Part shown: piece after piece, positions 1 through 6,649 of the stretch
How positions within the stretch are numbered: the stretch's first letter is position 1
How the letters are laid out: each line of letters starts with the position of its first letter
Assembly: GCA_039808845.1 (NCBI GenBank)
Contig: JBDHTS010000041.1
Span: forward strand, 1 to 19,711
Source of the DNA: JBDHTS01 sp039808845
GTDB lineage: Bacteria > Pseudomonadota > Alphaproteobacteria > Micavibrionales > Micavibrionaceae
Direction of reading: 5' to 3'
Length of the DNA: 19,711 nucleotides
Notes under the pieces: generated by a model
What the model saw: only the letters and a program-made list of their open reading frames with translations
Database searches by the model: none
What the model was told of the DNA's origin: nothing
Position numbers and translations under genes: made by a program

Positions 1-1095
1 CAGGTCCGTCGTCTCCGTATCGACGGCCATGATTCCGGTTTCATAGGCGCGCGCGATCCAGGCCTTCAGCGTTTCCTCGTCCGTGATCAGCGTATATTCG
101 TTTTTGGACGGGTGCGGGATCGACGGGATCAGATCGGGCAGAGGGCGGACGGTCCGTTCCAGCGCCGCCTCCGCGGCCTGCGGTTTCGCGGGCGCGTTCT
201 GGCCGATGCGGTTCAGCAGCGCCTTGAAGCCGTGCTTCTGCAGAAAGGCGGACAGTTGCGGCGTTTCCGGATCGCGCGCCTTCAGATCCTCCAGCGCGAA
301 CGGCACCTTCACCTGCGCGTCGAGCGTCGCCAGTTTTTTTGAAATCCGTGCGTTCTCTGCATGAGTCGTCAGCAATTCGCGGCGCTTGGGCTGCTTGATC
401 TCGTCCACGCGGTCGAGCAGGGATTCCAGCGAGCCGAATTCGTTGATCAGCTGCGCCGCCGTCTTTATCCCGATGCCCGGAACGCCGGGGACGTTGTCGA
501 CGGAGTCGCCCGCCAGCGCCTGCACGTCCACGACCTTGTCCGGCGGCACGCCGAATTTTTCATGCACGTCCTCGATGCCAAGATACTTGCCCTTGATCGG
601 GTCGTACATGCGCACCTTGTCGTTCACCAGCTGCATCAAATCCTTGTCCGACCCGACGATGGTGACGCGTTTGCCCTGTTCCGTCGCCAGCCGCGCATAG
701 GTGGCGATCAGATCGTCCGCCTCATACCCGTCCAGCTCGATGCCGGGCAGGCCGAACGCCTCCGCCGCGTCGCGGATCAGGGGGAACTGGGGGACCAGGT
801 CTTCCGGCGCGGCCTCGCGGTTGGCCTTATACTCGCTGTAAATCTCGTTGCGGAAGTTGCGCCGCGCGGCGTCGAAGATGACCGCGATATAGGGCGCGTG
901 CAGGTCGGTCAGCAGCTTGTGGATCATGTTGCTGAACCCCATCACCGCGCCGACCGGCACGCCATCCGGGTTGGTCAGGTTCTGCGGCAGGGCGAAATAG
1001 GCGCGGAAGATATAGCCGGACGCGTCGACGAGGAAAAGTTCGTCGTTGTCAGCTTTTTCATGACCAGGGTTTTGAACGATTTCAGAAAGAGGCAT
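1..1095 (-). CDS. polA: DNA polymerase I, N-terminal part (cut by window edge)
   Basis: Pol I fills gaps and removes RNA primers during replication and repair. The 365 codons present cover the whole 5'-3' exonuclease domain and the start of the 3'-5' exonuclease domain. The metal-binding acidic residues of the flap-nuclease fold are visible: D24 in LVDASGYIFR, D75 in VIFDAARR, the YEADD motif around 124-128, GSDKDL (D150, D152) and GDSVDNVPG (D197, D200). The last is followed by the helix-hairpin-helix GVPGIGIKTA. The frame runs off the window just after VDTETTDL (D359, E361), which is the Exo I motif, so this polymerase probably keeps its proofreading site. The polymerase domain lies outside the window. 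The ATG at 1095 is chosen because it gives the usual short lead before the first beta strand; no clear Shine-Dalgarno sequence precedes it. The symbol is secure; the exact start is less so. Confidence 0.95.
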   Translation of the reverse strand, partial: MPLSEIVQNPGHEKADNDELFLVDASGYIFRAYFALPQNLTNPDGVPVGAVMGFSNMIHKLLTDLHAPYIAVIFDAARRNFRNEIYSEYKANREAAPEDLVPQFPLIRDAAEAFGLPGIELDGYEADDLIATYARLATEQGKRVTIVGSDKDLMQLVNDKVRMYDPIKGKYLGIEDVHEKFGVPPDKVVDVQALAGDSVDNVPGVPGIGIKTAAQLINEFGSLESLLDRVDEIKQPKRRELLTTHAENARISKKLATLDAQVKVPFALEDLKARDPETPQLSAFLQKHGFKALLNRIGQNAPAKPQAAEAALERTVRPLPDLIPSIPHPSKNEYTLITDEETLKAWIARAYETGIMAVDTETTDL

Positions 1096-1138
1096 TAAGG
1101 GAAGATGGACCAGCCGTAAGGGATAGTCCAGATAGGAT

Positions 1139-1345
1139 TTAGCGCCAGCCCATAATCCGGCCTACATGATTGTTGCCCATGCGCTGGCCGGCAGCATGCC
1201 CCTGGCCGCGGGGCAACATGCGGTAAATAGCGCCTTGGTTCGGATCAACATTTCGGAACGAACGCGCCGAAGGAGCCGCGCCAAGAAGCGCATTGCCCTT
1301 CTGAATCAAGGCATTCATTTTATTGATCGTTGACTTCTGCAACAT
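1139..1345 (-). CDS. small hypothetical protein (68 aa)
   Basis: I do not recognise this protein. The reading frame lies between rlmB and polA on the same strand. It starts at an ATG preceded by AGGA eight bases upstream (read on the minus strand as CAGGAATAATGGC then ATG). The product is basic and rich in Gly, Asn, Gln and Arg, for example LPRGQGHAAGQRMGNNH, with no membrane segment and no cysteines. The frame is also open further upstream to a TTG at 1423. That extension runs through a visibly AT-rich stretch with no ribosome site, so it is probably leader. The gap to polA is 43 bases and to the rlmB stop 74 bases, so co-transcription is possible. It could also be a chance frame; the ribosome site and codon pattern give moderate support only. 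Confidence 0.4.
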   Translation of the reverse strand: MLQKSTINKMNALIQKGNALLGAAPSARSFRNVDPNQGAIYRMLPRGQGHAAGQRMGNNHVGRIMGWR

Positions 1346-1419
1346 GCCATTATTCCTGTAATTAACAAAATTATAACCTTTTCGGCATTTGAATGCAAAA
1401 TTATAAAATTCAATAACTT

Positions 1420-2445
1420 TCAATTACTTACCGCATACAACGCCACCGCCGCCGCGTTAGAGACGTTCAGGCTCTGGATCGGCCCCTGCGTCGGCAGGCG
1501 GGCCAGGGCGTTGCATTGCTCCCGCAGCTTCTGGCGCAGCCCCGCGCCCTCCGCCCCCAGCAGCAGCACGCATTTATCCTTTTTCGGCAGGTCCGCCAGC
1601 GTGTCCGTCCCGCGCTCGTCGAGGCCGATGGCGAAGAACCCGGCTTCCTGGAGCGTTTCCAGCGCGCGGGACAGGTTGGTTTCGTAACAGACCGGCAGGT
1701 GTTCCACCGCACCGCAGGCCGCCTTGGCCAGCACGCCCGTCATCTCCGGCGAATGCCGCCGCTGCATAATGACGCCCGCCGCGCCGAAAGCGCTGGCCGA
1801 GCGCAGGATCGCGCCCACATTATGCGGATCCGTCACCTGGTCCAGGATCAGGACGACCGCGCGATCCGCATGGTCCGTAGCCGCCACGATGTCCTGCACG
1901 AAGCATTCCTCCAGCGGTTCGGCATCCAGCGCGATACCCTGATGCACCGCGCCAGGGGGCAGGCGGCGGTCCATGTCTTTTTTGTCAAGAATCTGCGGCT
2001 CCGGGCGTTTCAGCCCCGATTCGCGTGCCTTCGCCAGCACGGGCTGGAATTCCTTCAGCATCGGCTCGGTGACATGCATCGCCCGGATGCGCCGCGCCGG
2101 GTTCAGCCACGCCTCCGTCACCGCATGCGTGCCCCAGAGCGTGGCATGGAGGCGTGGCGGCTTCTTTTCGCGCGGCCTGTCTTGACGGCCCGGCTCCCTG
2201 TTCTCACGGGCCGGGCGCGCGGTCTGCGGACGGTCGAAGGGGCGCGCTTTCGGCTTGCCTTCCGCCCCGCGAGAGGGTTTCGCCCAGGGGCGGTCGCCCC
2301 CCTTGCGGCCTTCGCGGTCATGGTCACGGTCGCGGCTGCGCGGACGCCTGTCGCCGTCTTTTCCCGGCTTCCGGTCCGTTCTGCCGCCGTCGGTCCGGCG
2401 GCTGTCGGGGCGTTTGTCCCCGCGCCAGGGTCTGTCCTTTTTCAT
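1420..2445 (-). CDS. rlmB: SpoU/TrmH-family rRNA 2'-O-ribose methyltransferase (RlmB-like)
   Basis: This enzyme transfers a methyl group from S-adenosylmethionine to a ribose 2'-OH. RlmB modifies G2251 of 23S rRNA in the peptidyl-transferase P loop. The 341-residue protein shows the three SPOUT motifs of the family: DQVTDPHNVGAILRSA near 190-205, LLLGAEGAGL near 290, and SLNVSNAAAVALY at the C-terminus. These form the knotted SAM site, and the substrate-binding domain precedes them. Residues 1-97 are an unusually long, probably disordered tail of Arg, Lys, Asp, Gly and Pro, likely an RNA-binding extension. The frame is open upstream to 2577, but that part is antisense to the tRNA-Tyr gene, so the ATG at 2445 (MKKDRPWRG) is preferred. 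The upstream ribosome site is weak. The exact target base (RlmB or another TrmH-group specificity) cannot be fixed from sequence alone. Confidence 0.88.
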   Translation of the reverse strand: MKKDRPWRGDKRPDSRRTDGGRTDRKPGKDGDRRPRSRDRDHDREGRKGGDRPWAKPSRGAEGKPKARPFDRPQTARPARENREPGRQDRPREKKPPRLHATLWGTHAVTEAWLNPARRIRAMHVTEPMLKEFQPVLAKARESGLKRPEPQILDKKDMDRRLPPGAVHQGIALDAEPLEECFVQDIVAATDHADRAVVLILDQVTDPHNVGAILRSASAFGAAGVIMQRRHSPEMTGVLAKAACGAVEHLPVCYETNLSRALETLQEAGFFAIGLDERGTDTLADLPKKDKCVLLLGAEGAGLRQKLREQCNALARLPTQGPIQSLNVSNAAAVALYAVSN

Positions 2446-2464
2446 GGCCCCATCAATCGCATAC

Positions 2465-2493
2465 TTGACAGGAAAAGCAAAATCCCTTTTGTT
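2465..2493 (+). promoter_or_regulatory. candidate promoter of tRNA-Tyr
   Basis: A perfect -35 hexamer TTGACA (2465-2470) is followed after 17 bases by TTTGTT (2488-2493), a poor -10. The predicted start near 2500 is about ten bases before the mature tRNA 5' end. It overlaps the region upstream of the divergent rlmB start. The -35 is convincing; the -10 is not. Confidence 0.45.
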
Positions 2494-2509
2494 GTCGGCA
2501 TTCCCGGTT

Positions 2510-2595
2510 GGAGGGATGGCGGAGCGGTCAATCGCACCAGACTGTAAATTTGGCGCCTTCGGGCTACGCAGGTTCAAATCCTGCTCCCTCCACCA
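2510..2595 (+). tRNA. tRNA-Tyr (anticodon GTA), CCA encoded
   Basis: The sequence folds as a class II tRNA. The acceptor stem is GGAGGGA (2510-2516) with TCCCTCC (2585-2591), the discriminator is A2592, and an encoded CCA follows (2593-2595). The anticodon stem CCAGA/TTTGG encloses loop CTGTAAA, with anticodon GTA at 2544-2546. A long variable arm (about CGCCTTCGGGCTACG) and a T arm GCAGG-TTCAAAT-CCTGC complete it. A long variable arm with GTA identifies bacterial tRNA-Tyr. The 3' end is followed directly by a run of six T but no separate hairpin. Confidence 0.97.
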
Positions 2596-2638
2596 TTTTT
2601 TATCTAGAAAATCCTTTAAAGGTAGAATGCCTTAAGCA

Positions 2639-3256
2639 TTAATTTTCTGCCGTTGCGCATCTTCTGGCCATCACGCGGCGGCGCCAACCGATTAAAATAG
2701 CCATCGCCGTACACAACATAGTCCAGTACGCCAGATAGAGCGCTGTCGCCCACGAACTGAAAGGATCGCGCACAGCAGCCAACGCCAATAGCATGGCCGT
2801 TGCACTGATCATCGGAGAAGCCATGGAATCCTCATGTGGCAAATGATAGGCCTTTCGGAAGCCAGGGATGATGCCAAAGCCTTCGACCAACGCGAGGAAA
2901 AGAATCGCAGCGCGGGGACTGTCCGTTAGCCACCATAACGGCATCGCCAATAACGACAGACACAGCATAGCCGCATCAATCTTACGTATATATTCTACGC
3001 CGCGACGCAGTGTCATAATAAGCATAAAGATATACATCGGTGCCGGAATGCCCATACGCAAGGCCGCGCCAACATCACCTTCGAGGTACATTCCAACAGA
3101 GACGCTAATCGTGACAATGAAATAAACTAAAAGTGTAAACGCATGCGGACGGATACGCTTAAGGTAAGTCAATGTTAAATAGTAAATATGGTTGGCCATG
3201 ACGATGGAGATAGAGGCAAGGCCTAATATCTCTTTGTAATCCAGCTGAAAACTCAT
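2639..3256 (-). CDS. multi-pass inner-membrane protein of unknown function
   Basis: The 205-residue product is almost entirely hydrophobic, with six or seven probable membrane helices, and ends in a basic tail (GWRRRVMARR). No catalytic motif is visible. Two features resemble a family of uncharacterised PQ-loop-like membrane proteins as I remember them. One is an RPHAFTLLVY segment near 36-45, matching the KPH-x-x-(S/T)-W/L-x-x-W pattern. The other is GFRKAYHLPHEDSMASPMIS, matching FRKxxxxPxEEsxxxW. The N-terminal residues MSFQLDYKEILG have a weak AGAAAG ribosome site. The gene lies 69 bases downstream of lysR on the same strand, so it may be read through from it. It is less GC-rich than its neighbours, which fits later acquisition or lower expression. 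Function is not inferable; transport or sensing are only guesses. Confidence 0.75.
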   Translation of the reverse strand: MSFQLDYKEILGLASISIVMANHIYYLTLTYLKRIRPHAFTLLVYFIVTISVSVGMYLEGDVGAALRMGIPAPMYIFMLIMTLRRGVEYIRKIDAAMLCLSLLAMPLWWLTDSPRAAILFLALVEGFGIIPGFRKAYHLPHEDSMASPMISATAMLLALAAVRDPFSSWATALYLAYWTMLCTAMAILIGWRRRVMARRCATAEN

Positions 3257-3325
3257 TGCTTTCTTTCTAAGTTTATTTTACGCGTGAAAAAATGCATTCG
3301 AACTCTAAGGCATCAATATTTTAAT

Positions 3326-4210
3326 TCAAATCCTCATCGTATCGGCAAGATGGTCGATCAGGGTGCGGATTTTGACCGACAGGTGTTTCGTCTGTTGGTA
3401 GACGGCGTGGACGTCGAAATCGGTTTCCTCGAACTCCTCCAGCACCACCTGCAGCTTTCCTTCCGCGACGGCCCCGCCGACGATGAACGTGGGCAGCAGC
3501 GTGACGCCGCAGCCGGACAGGGCGGCCTGATACAACAAATCGCCGTTGTCGGAGAGGAAATTGCCGGAGACGGACTGCCAGACCTTCCGTCCGTTCACGC
3601 AGAACGGCCATGATTTCCCTTCGGCCAGATTGAGGTAGCTCAAACAATTGTGTTGCTTGAGGTCGGACGGCCGGGCGGGCCGCCCGCGGGCCGCAAAATA
3701 GTCCGGCGCGGCGCAGACGACGCGGCGGGCGTGCAGCAATTTGCGGGCGATCAGCGCCGAATCCTGCATCGCGCCGATGCGGATCGCCACGTCGAACCCT
3801 TCGGCGGCCAGATCGACGCGGCGGTCGGAAAGATGCGTGCGGATCGTCACGTCCGGATATTTCCGCAAGTAGGACGCAAGCGAAGGCGCCAGATACTGCA
3901 TGCCGAAGCTGAGCGGCGCGGCCAGCCGGATCGTGCCGGACGGCACTTTCGCGCTCTGGCGGATGCTGGCCTCCACATCCTCGATCTCCTCGAAAATCTT
4001 CTGCACATGGGACAGATAGGCGCGGCCCGTGTCGGTCAGGGCGACGCTCCGCGTGGTGCGCATGAAAAGCTGCGCGCCGAGCGCGGATTCCAGGTCCCGG
4101 ATCCGCTTGCTGACCACGGACCCGGCGAGTCCCAGGCGGCGCGCACCCTCCGCGAAACTGCCGCTTTCGGCAACCAGCTGAAAAGCCTTCATGTTTTCCA
4201 GTTTGTTCAT
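3326..4210 (-). CDS. LysR-family transcriptional regulator
   Basis: This is a 294-residue LysR-type regulator of standard length. The N-terminal winged helix-turn-helix (about residues 3-62) reads MKAFQLVAESGSFAEGARRLG, then VSKRIRDLESALGAQLF and TRSVALTDTGRAYL. These are the family's classic recognition-helix and wing segments. A linker helix and a periplasmic-binding-protein-like effector domain (about 92-290) follow; GTIRLAAPLSFGMQYLAP opens it and DVAIRIG lies near its middle. The gene is transcribed divergently from the five-gene operon starting at 4362, the arrangement expected for a LysR regulator of that operon. Its co-inducer cannot be read from sequence; the target genes suggest an aromatic or quinone-type compound. 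A promoter with an embedded inverted repeat precedes it (4222-4250), consistent with autorepression. Confidence 0.93.
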   Translation of the reverse strand: MNKLENMKAFQLVAESGSFAEGARRLGLAGSVVSKRIRDLESALGAQLFMRTTRSVALTDTGRAYLSHVQKIFEEIEDVEASIRQSAKVPSGTIRLAAPLSFGMQYLAPSLASYLRKYPDVTIRTHLSDRRVDLAAEGFDVAIRIGAMQDSALIARKLLHARRVVCAAPDYFAARGRPARPSDLKQHNCLSYLNLAEGKSWPFCVNGRKVWQSVSGNFLSDNGDLLYQAALSGCGVTLLPTFIVGGAVAEGKLQVVLEEFEETDFDVHAVYQQTKHLSVKIRTLIDHLADTMRI

Positions 4211-4221
4211 GGCCCGTCATT

Positions 4222-4250
4222 ATTCTATAAAATCGAACAGTATTGTTCAA
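4222..4250 (-). promoter_or_regulatory. lysR promoter overlapped by an inverted repeat (candidate operator)
   Basis: On the minus strand, TTGAAC (4250-4245) and TAGAAT (4227-4222) are separated by exactly 17 bases and sit just upstream of the lysR start. A perfect inverted repeat GAACA-GTAT-TGTTC (4235-4248) covers the -35 and part of the spacer. A second pair, TTCAAAA (4246-4252) and TTTTGAA (4271-4277), lies next to it towards the operon. A LysR protein bound here could repress its own gene and activate the divergent operon. For the plus strand I see only a weak candidate, TTGAAA at 4273 with no good -10. Confidence 0.55.
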
Positions 4251-4361
4251 AATACATATATTATCATCTTTTTTGAAACAATCTAGTATCAAACCATGAG
4301 GCGGCGGAAAGACGCGCCGCGTGAAAACGACATGGGATTTTTTTAACCAAGGAGAACCGCA

Positions 4362-5027
4362 ATGACCGCCGCCACTGAAAAACTGCTGACCCCCGGCAAT
4401 TCCGTTTTTATATTCATCGACCACCAGCCGCAGATGGCGTTCGGCGTGGCGAATATCGACCGTCAGCTTTTGAAAAACAACACGATCGCGATGGCGAAAA
4501 CCGCGAAGCTGTTCAATATTCCGACCATCCTGACCGCCGTCGAGACGGAATCGTTCTCCGGCTATATCTGGCCGGAGCTGATGGACGTCCTGAAGCAGGA
4601 TCCGATCGAGCGCACCAGCATGAACAGCTGGGAAGATCCGAAATTCGTCGAGGCCGTTAAAAAAACGGGCCGCAGGAAACTGGTGATGGCGGCGCTGTGG
4701 ACCGAAGCCTGCCTGATCTTCCCGGCGCTCTGCGCTCTGGACGAAGGGTACGAAGTCATCATGAACGTCGATGCCTCCGGCGGGACGTCGCAGGCCGCGC
4801 ACGACGCCGCGATCCGCCGCGCCGAACGGCACGGCGCCGAGTCGATCACCACTGTGCAGCTGCTTCTCGAAATGCAGCGCGACTGGAGCCGCAAGGAAAC
4901 CTATCAAGGCACGACCGATATCGTGCGGGAGCATTTCGGCGCTTATGGCATGGGCATCGACTATGCCGCCAGCATGGTCCACGATTACGGCCAGCGCGCG
5001 GCTTTCCCGCACAAAGTAAACAAATAA
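4362..5027 (+). CDS. isochorismatase-family cysteine hydrolase (YcaC-like)
   Basis: The protein is a 221-residue member of the isochorismatase-like amidohydrolase fold. These enzymes use a cysteine nucleophile to hydrolyse amides or related bonds; the YcaC branch has no firmly established substrate. The triad positions fit: D20 in FIFIDHQPQMAF, a basic residue R84 in IERTSMNSW, and C117 in ALWTEACLIFPALCAL. The YcaC-type C-terminal half is also present, with VDASGGTSQAAHDAAIRR and LLLEMQRDW. It is the first gene of the operon and starts with AAGGAG ahead of the ATG. The stop lies 22 bases before the dioxygenase gene. No signal peptide is seen, so it is cytoplasmic. In this context it may process a nitrogen-containing or ester intermediate, but that is inference. 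Confidence 0.9.
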   Translation: MTAATEKLLTPGNSVFIFIDHQPQMAFGVANIDRQLLKNNTIAMAKTAKLFNIPTILTAVETESFSGYIWPELMDVLKQDPIERTSMNSWEDPKFVEAVKKTGRRKLVMAALWTEACLIFPALCALDEGYEVIMNVDASGGTSQAAHDAAIRRAERHGAESITTVQLLLEMQRDWSRKETYQGTTDIVREHFGAYGMGIDYAASMVHDYGQRAAFPHKVNK

Positions 5028-5049
5028 CACCAAGGAAAGGAGAACAGCC

Positions 5050-5979
5050 ATGACAACGGCATCCGGCATCCACCACATCACCGCGATCGCCAGCGATCCG
5101 AAGAAGAACTTCGATTTCTACACGAAGGTCCTGGGGCTGCGGTTTATCAAGAGAACCGTCAATTATGACGATCCCGGCACGTACCATTTCTACTTCGCGG
5201 ACAAAGTCGGCACGCCCGGCACCGTCCTGACCTTCTTCCCGCACCCGGACCTGCCGCGCGGACGGCACGGGACGGGACAGGCGGTGGAGATCGTGTTCGC
5301 CGTTCCGAAAAGCGCGCTATCCTTCTGGATCGACCGCTTTCACAGGCTCGGCATCGCCTATCAGGGGCCGGAGAAGCATTTCGGCGAAACCGTGGTGCGC
5401 ATTCAGGATCCGGACGGGCTGATGCTGGAATTCGCGGGTATGGATGACCTGCCGGACGATACGGTCTGGGCCACGGACGACATACCGGAAGACGTCGCCA
5501 TTCGCGGATTCCACAGCGTCTCCCTCTGGGTGGACGACCATGAGAAGACCGCGGACATCCTGACGAAGCATCTGGGGTTCCGGCTCGTGGGCAATGACGG
5601 CAGCCGCTACCGCTATGCCGCCGAGGGCGGCGGCATCGGCAGGATCGTCGATCTGCGCGCCATTCCCGGCATGTGGCGCGGCGCGCCCGGCGCGGGCACC
5701 ATCCATCATGTGGCGTTCCGCGTGGGCGACGACGAGGCCGAAGCGAGAGTCCGCGAAAGCCTTATCGGGAACGGCCACCGCCCCACGCCGGTGATCGACC
5801 GGAATTACTTCCATTCGGTCTATTTCCGGGAACCGAACCATGTGCTCTTCGAGCTGGCCACGGATCATCCGGGCTTCGCGATCGACGAGCCGGTGGAAAC
5901 GCTCGGCGAGGCCCTGATGCTGCCGCCTCAATATGAAACGCACCGCGACGCCATCGCCGCCGCGCTGCCAGCACTCTAA
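5050..5979 (+). CDS. VOC-family ring-cleavage dioxygenase (MhqO/PcpA type)
   Basis: The protein has 309 residues in two vicinal-oxygen-chelate modules, about 5-130 and 152-270. It belongs to the PcpA/MhqO/LinE-like group, non-haem iron dioxygenases that open hydroquinone rings. The expected metal ligands are visible: a His in GIHHITAIA (H8/H9), a His in TIHHVAFRV (H219/H220), and E268 in VLFELATDHPGF. The FELATDxPGFxxDE stretch is typical of this group. Its ribosome site is AAAGGAGA and it sits 22 bases after the isochorismatase gene. Pairing with an MhqD-type esterase immediately downstream recalls the hydroquinone/catechol-stress operons of Firmicutes, which supports a role in detoxifying or degrading hydroquinones. 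The true substrate is unknown. A plain glyoxalase is less likely because of its length and metal-ligand pattern. Confidence 0.9.
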   Translation: MTTASGIHHITAIASDPKKNFDFYTKVLGLRFIKRTVNYDDPGTYHFYFADKVGTPGTVLTFFPHPDLPRGRHGTGQAVEIVFAVPKSALSFWIDRFHRLGIAYQGPEKHFGETVVRIQDPDGLMLEFAGMDDLPDDTVWATDDIPEDVAIRGFHSVSLWVDDHEKTADILTKHLGFRLVGNDGSRYRYAAEGGGIGRIVDLRAIPGMWRGAPGAGTIHHVAFRVGDDEAEARVRESLIGNGHRPTPVIDRNYFHSVYFREPNHVLFELATDHPGFAIDEPVETLGEALMLPPQYETHRDAIAAALPAL

Positions 5980-5999
5980 AAAAGAAAGGAGGGATCGTC

Positions 6000-6632
6000 A
6001 TGAATGCGGACTTCAACCCTATCTTCGTTCCGGGCGATCCCCGCCTGCCCGCGCTCCTGCTTCTGCACGGCACGGGCGGGGACGAGCGGGACCTGGTGGA
6101 TCTGGGGCAATCGGTCAGCCCCGGCTCCGCCCTCCTCTCGGTGCGCGGCAGGGTGCTGGAGAACGGGATGCCCCGTTTCTTCCGCCGCATGTCCGAAGGC
6201 GTGTTCGATCTGGAAGACCTCGCTTTCCGCACGGATGAACTGGCCGATTTTATCGGGGAAGCGAAGAGGCGGTACAAAATGGATCAGCCCTTGTATGCGC
6301 TTGGCTATTCCAACGGCGCGAATATCGCGGCCAGCCTTTTGCTGACCCGGCCGGAAACGCTGCAGGGCGCGGTCCTGCTGCGGGCGATGGTGCCGTTCGA
6401 GCCCGAAACCGTGCCGGATTTGTCGAACAAGAAAATCCTGATGCTGTCCGGCCTGATGGACCCGATTGTTCCAGCGGAGAACGCGCAGCGGCTCTCCCAG
6501 ATCTGGAAGGAGTCCGGCGTGGATCTGCGCTTCCTGATGAAGCCCGCCGGTCACGGCCTGACGCCTTCCGACATTTCGGATATAAAAGGCTGGATGGCGT
6601 CCATGACGCCGGCTCCCCAGTATAATTCTTGA
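6000..6632 (+). CDS. alpha/beta-hydrolase, phospholipase/carboxylesterase family (MhqD-like)
   Basis: This 210-residue cytoplasmic esterase has the full alpha/beta-hydrolase triad: S104 in GYSNGAN, D154 in GLMDPIVPAENA, and H185 in PAGHGLT. The oxyanion-hole segment LLLHGTGGDERDL (21-33) and RFFRRMSEGVFDLEDL (59-74) are characteristic of the MhqD/YodD branch. Members act as carboxylesterases on small esters, and MhqD is induced by hydroquinone stress in Bacillus. It starts with a strong AAAGGAGG site, 20 bases after the dioxygenase stop. Its stop overlaps a TTG/ATG pair at 6629-6634, but the next gene's ribosome site points to a later ATG. It may hydrolyse ester or thioester products of ring opening; that is inference from the operon. 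Confidence 0.9.
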   Translation: MNADFNPIFVPGDPRLPALLLLHGTGGDERDLVDLGQSVSPGSALLSVRGRVLENGMPRFFRRMSEGVFDLEDLAFRTDELADFIGEAKRRYKMDQPLYALGYSNGANIAASLLLTRPETLQGAVLLRAMVPFEPETVPDLSNKKILMLSGLMDPIVPAENAQRLSQIWKESGVDLRFLMKPAGHGLTPSDISDIKGWMASMTPAPQYNS

Positions 6633-6649
6633 TGAAGGAAAGCCACGCC

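Noticed and set aside
361..1098. Plus-strand frame of 245 codons over the polA region
   Set aside because: It is antisense to a frame with complete Pol I exonuclease motifs and has no family resemblance.
2446..2577. Upstream extension of the rlmB frame
   Set aside because: It runs antisense through the tRNA-Tyr gene and its candidate promoter, and the ATG at 2445 fits better.
4211..5081. Continuation of a long minus-strand frame (3321-5081) opposite the isochorismatase gene
   Set aside because: Its content is a shadow of the LysR and hydrolase genes in other frames; both of those show full family motifs.
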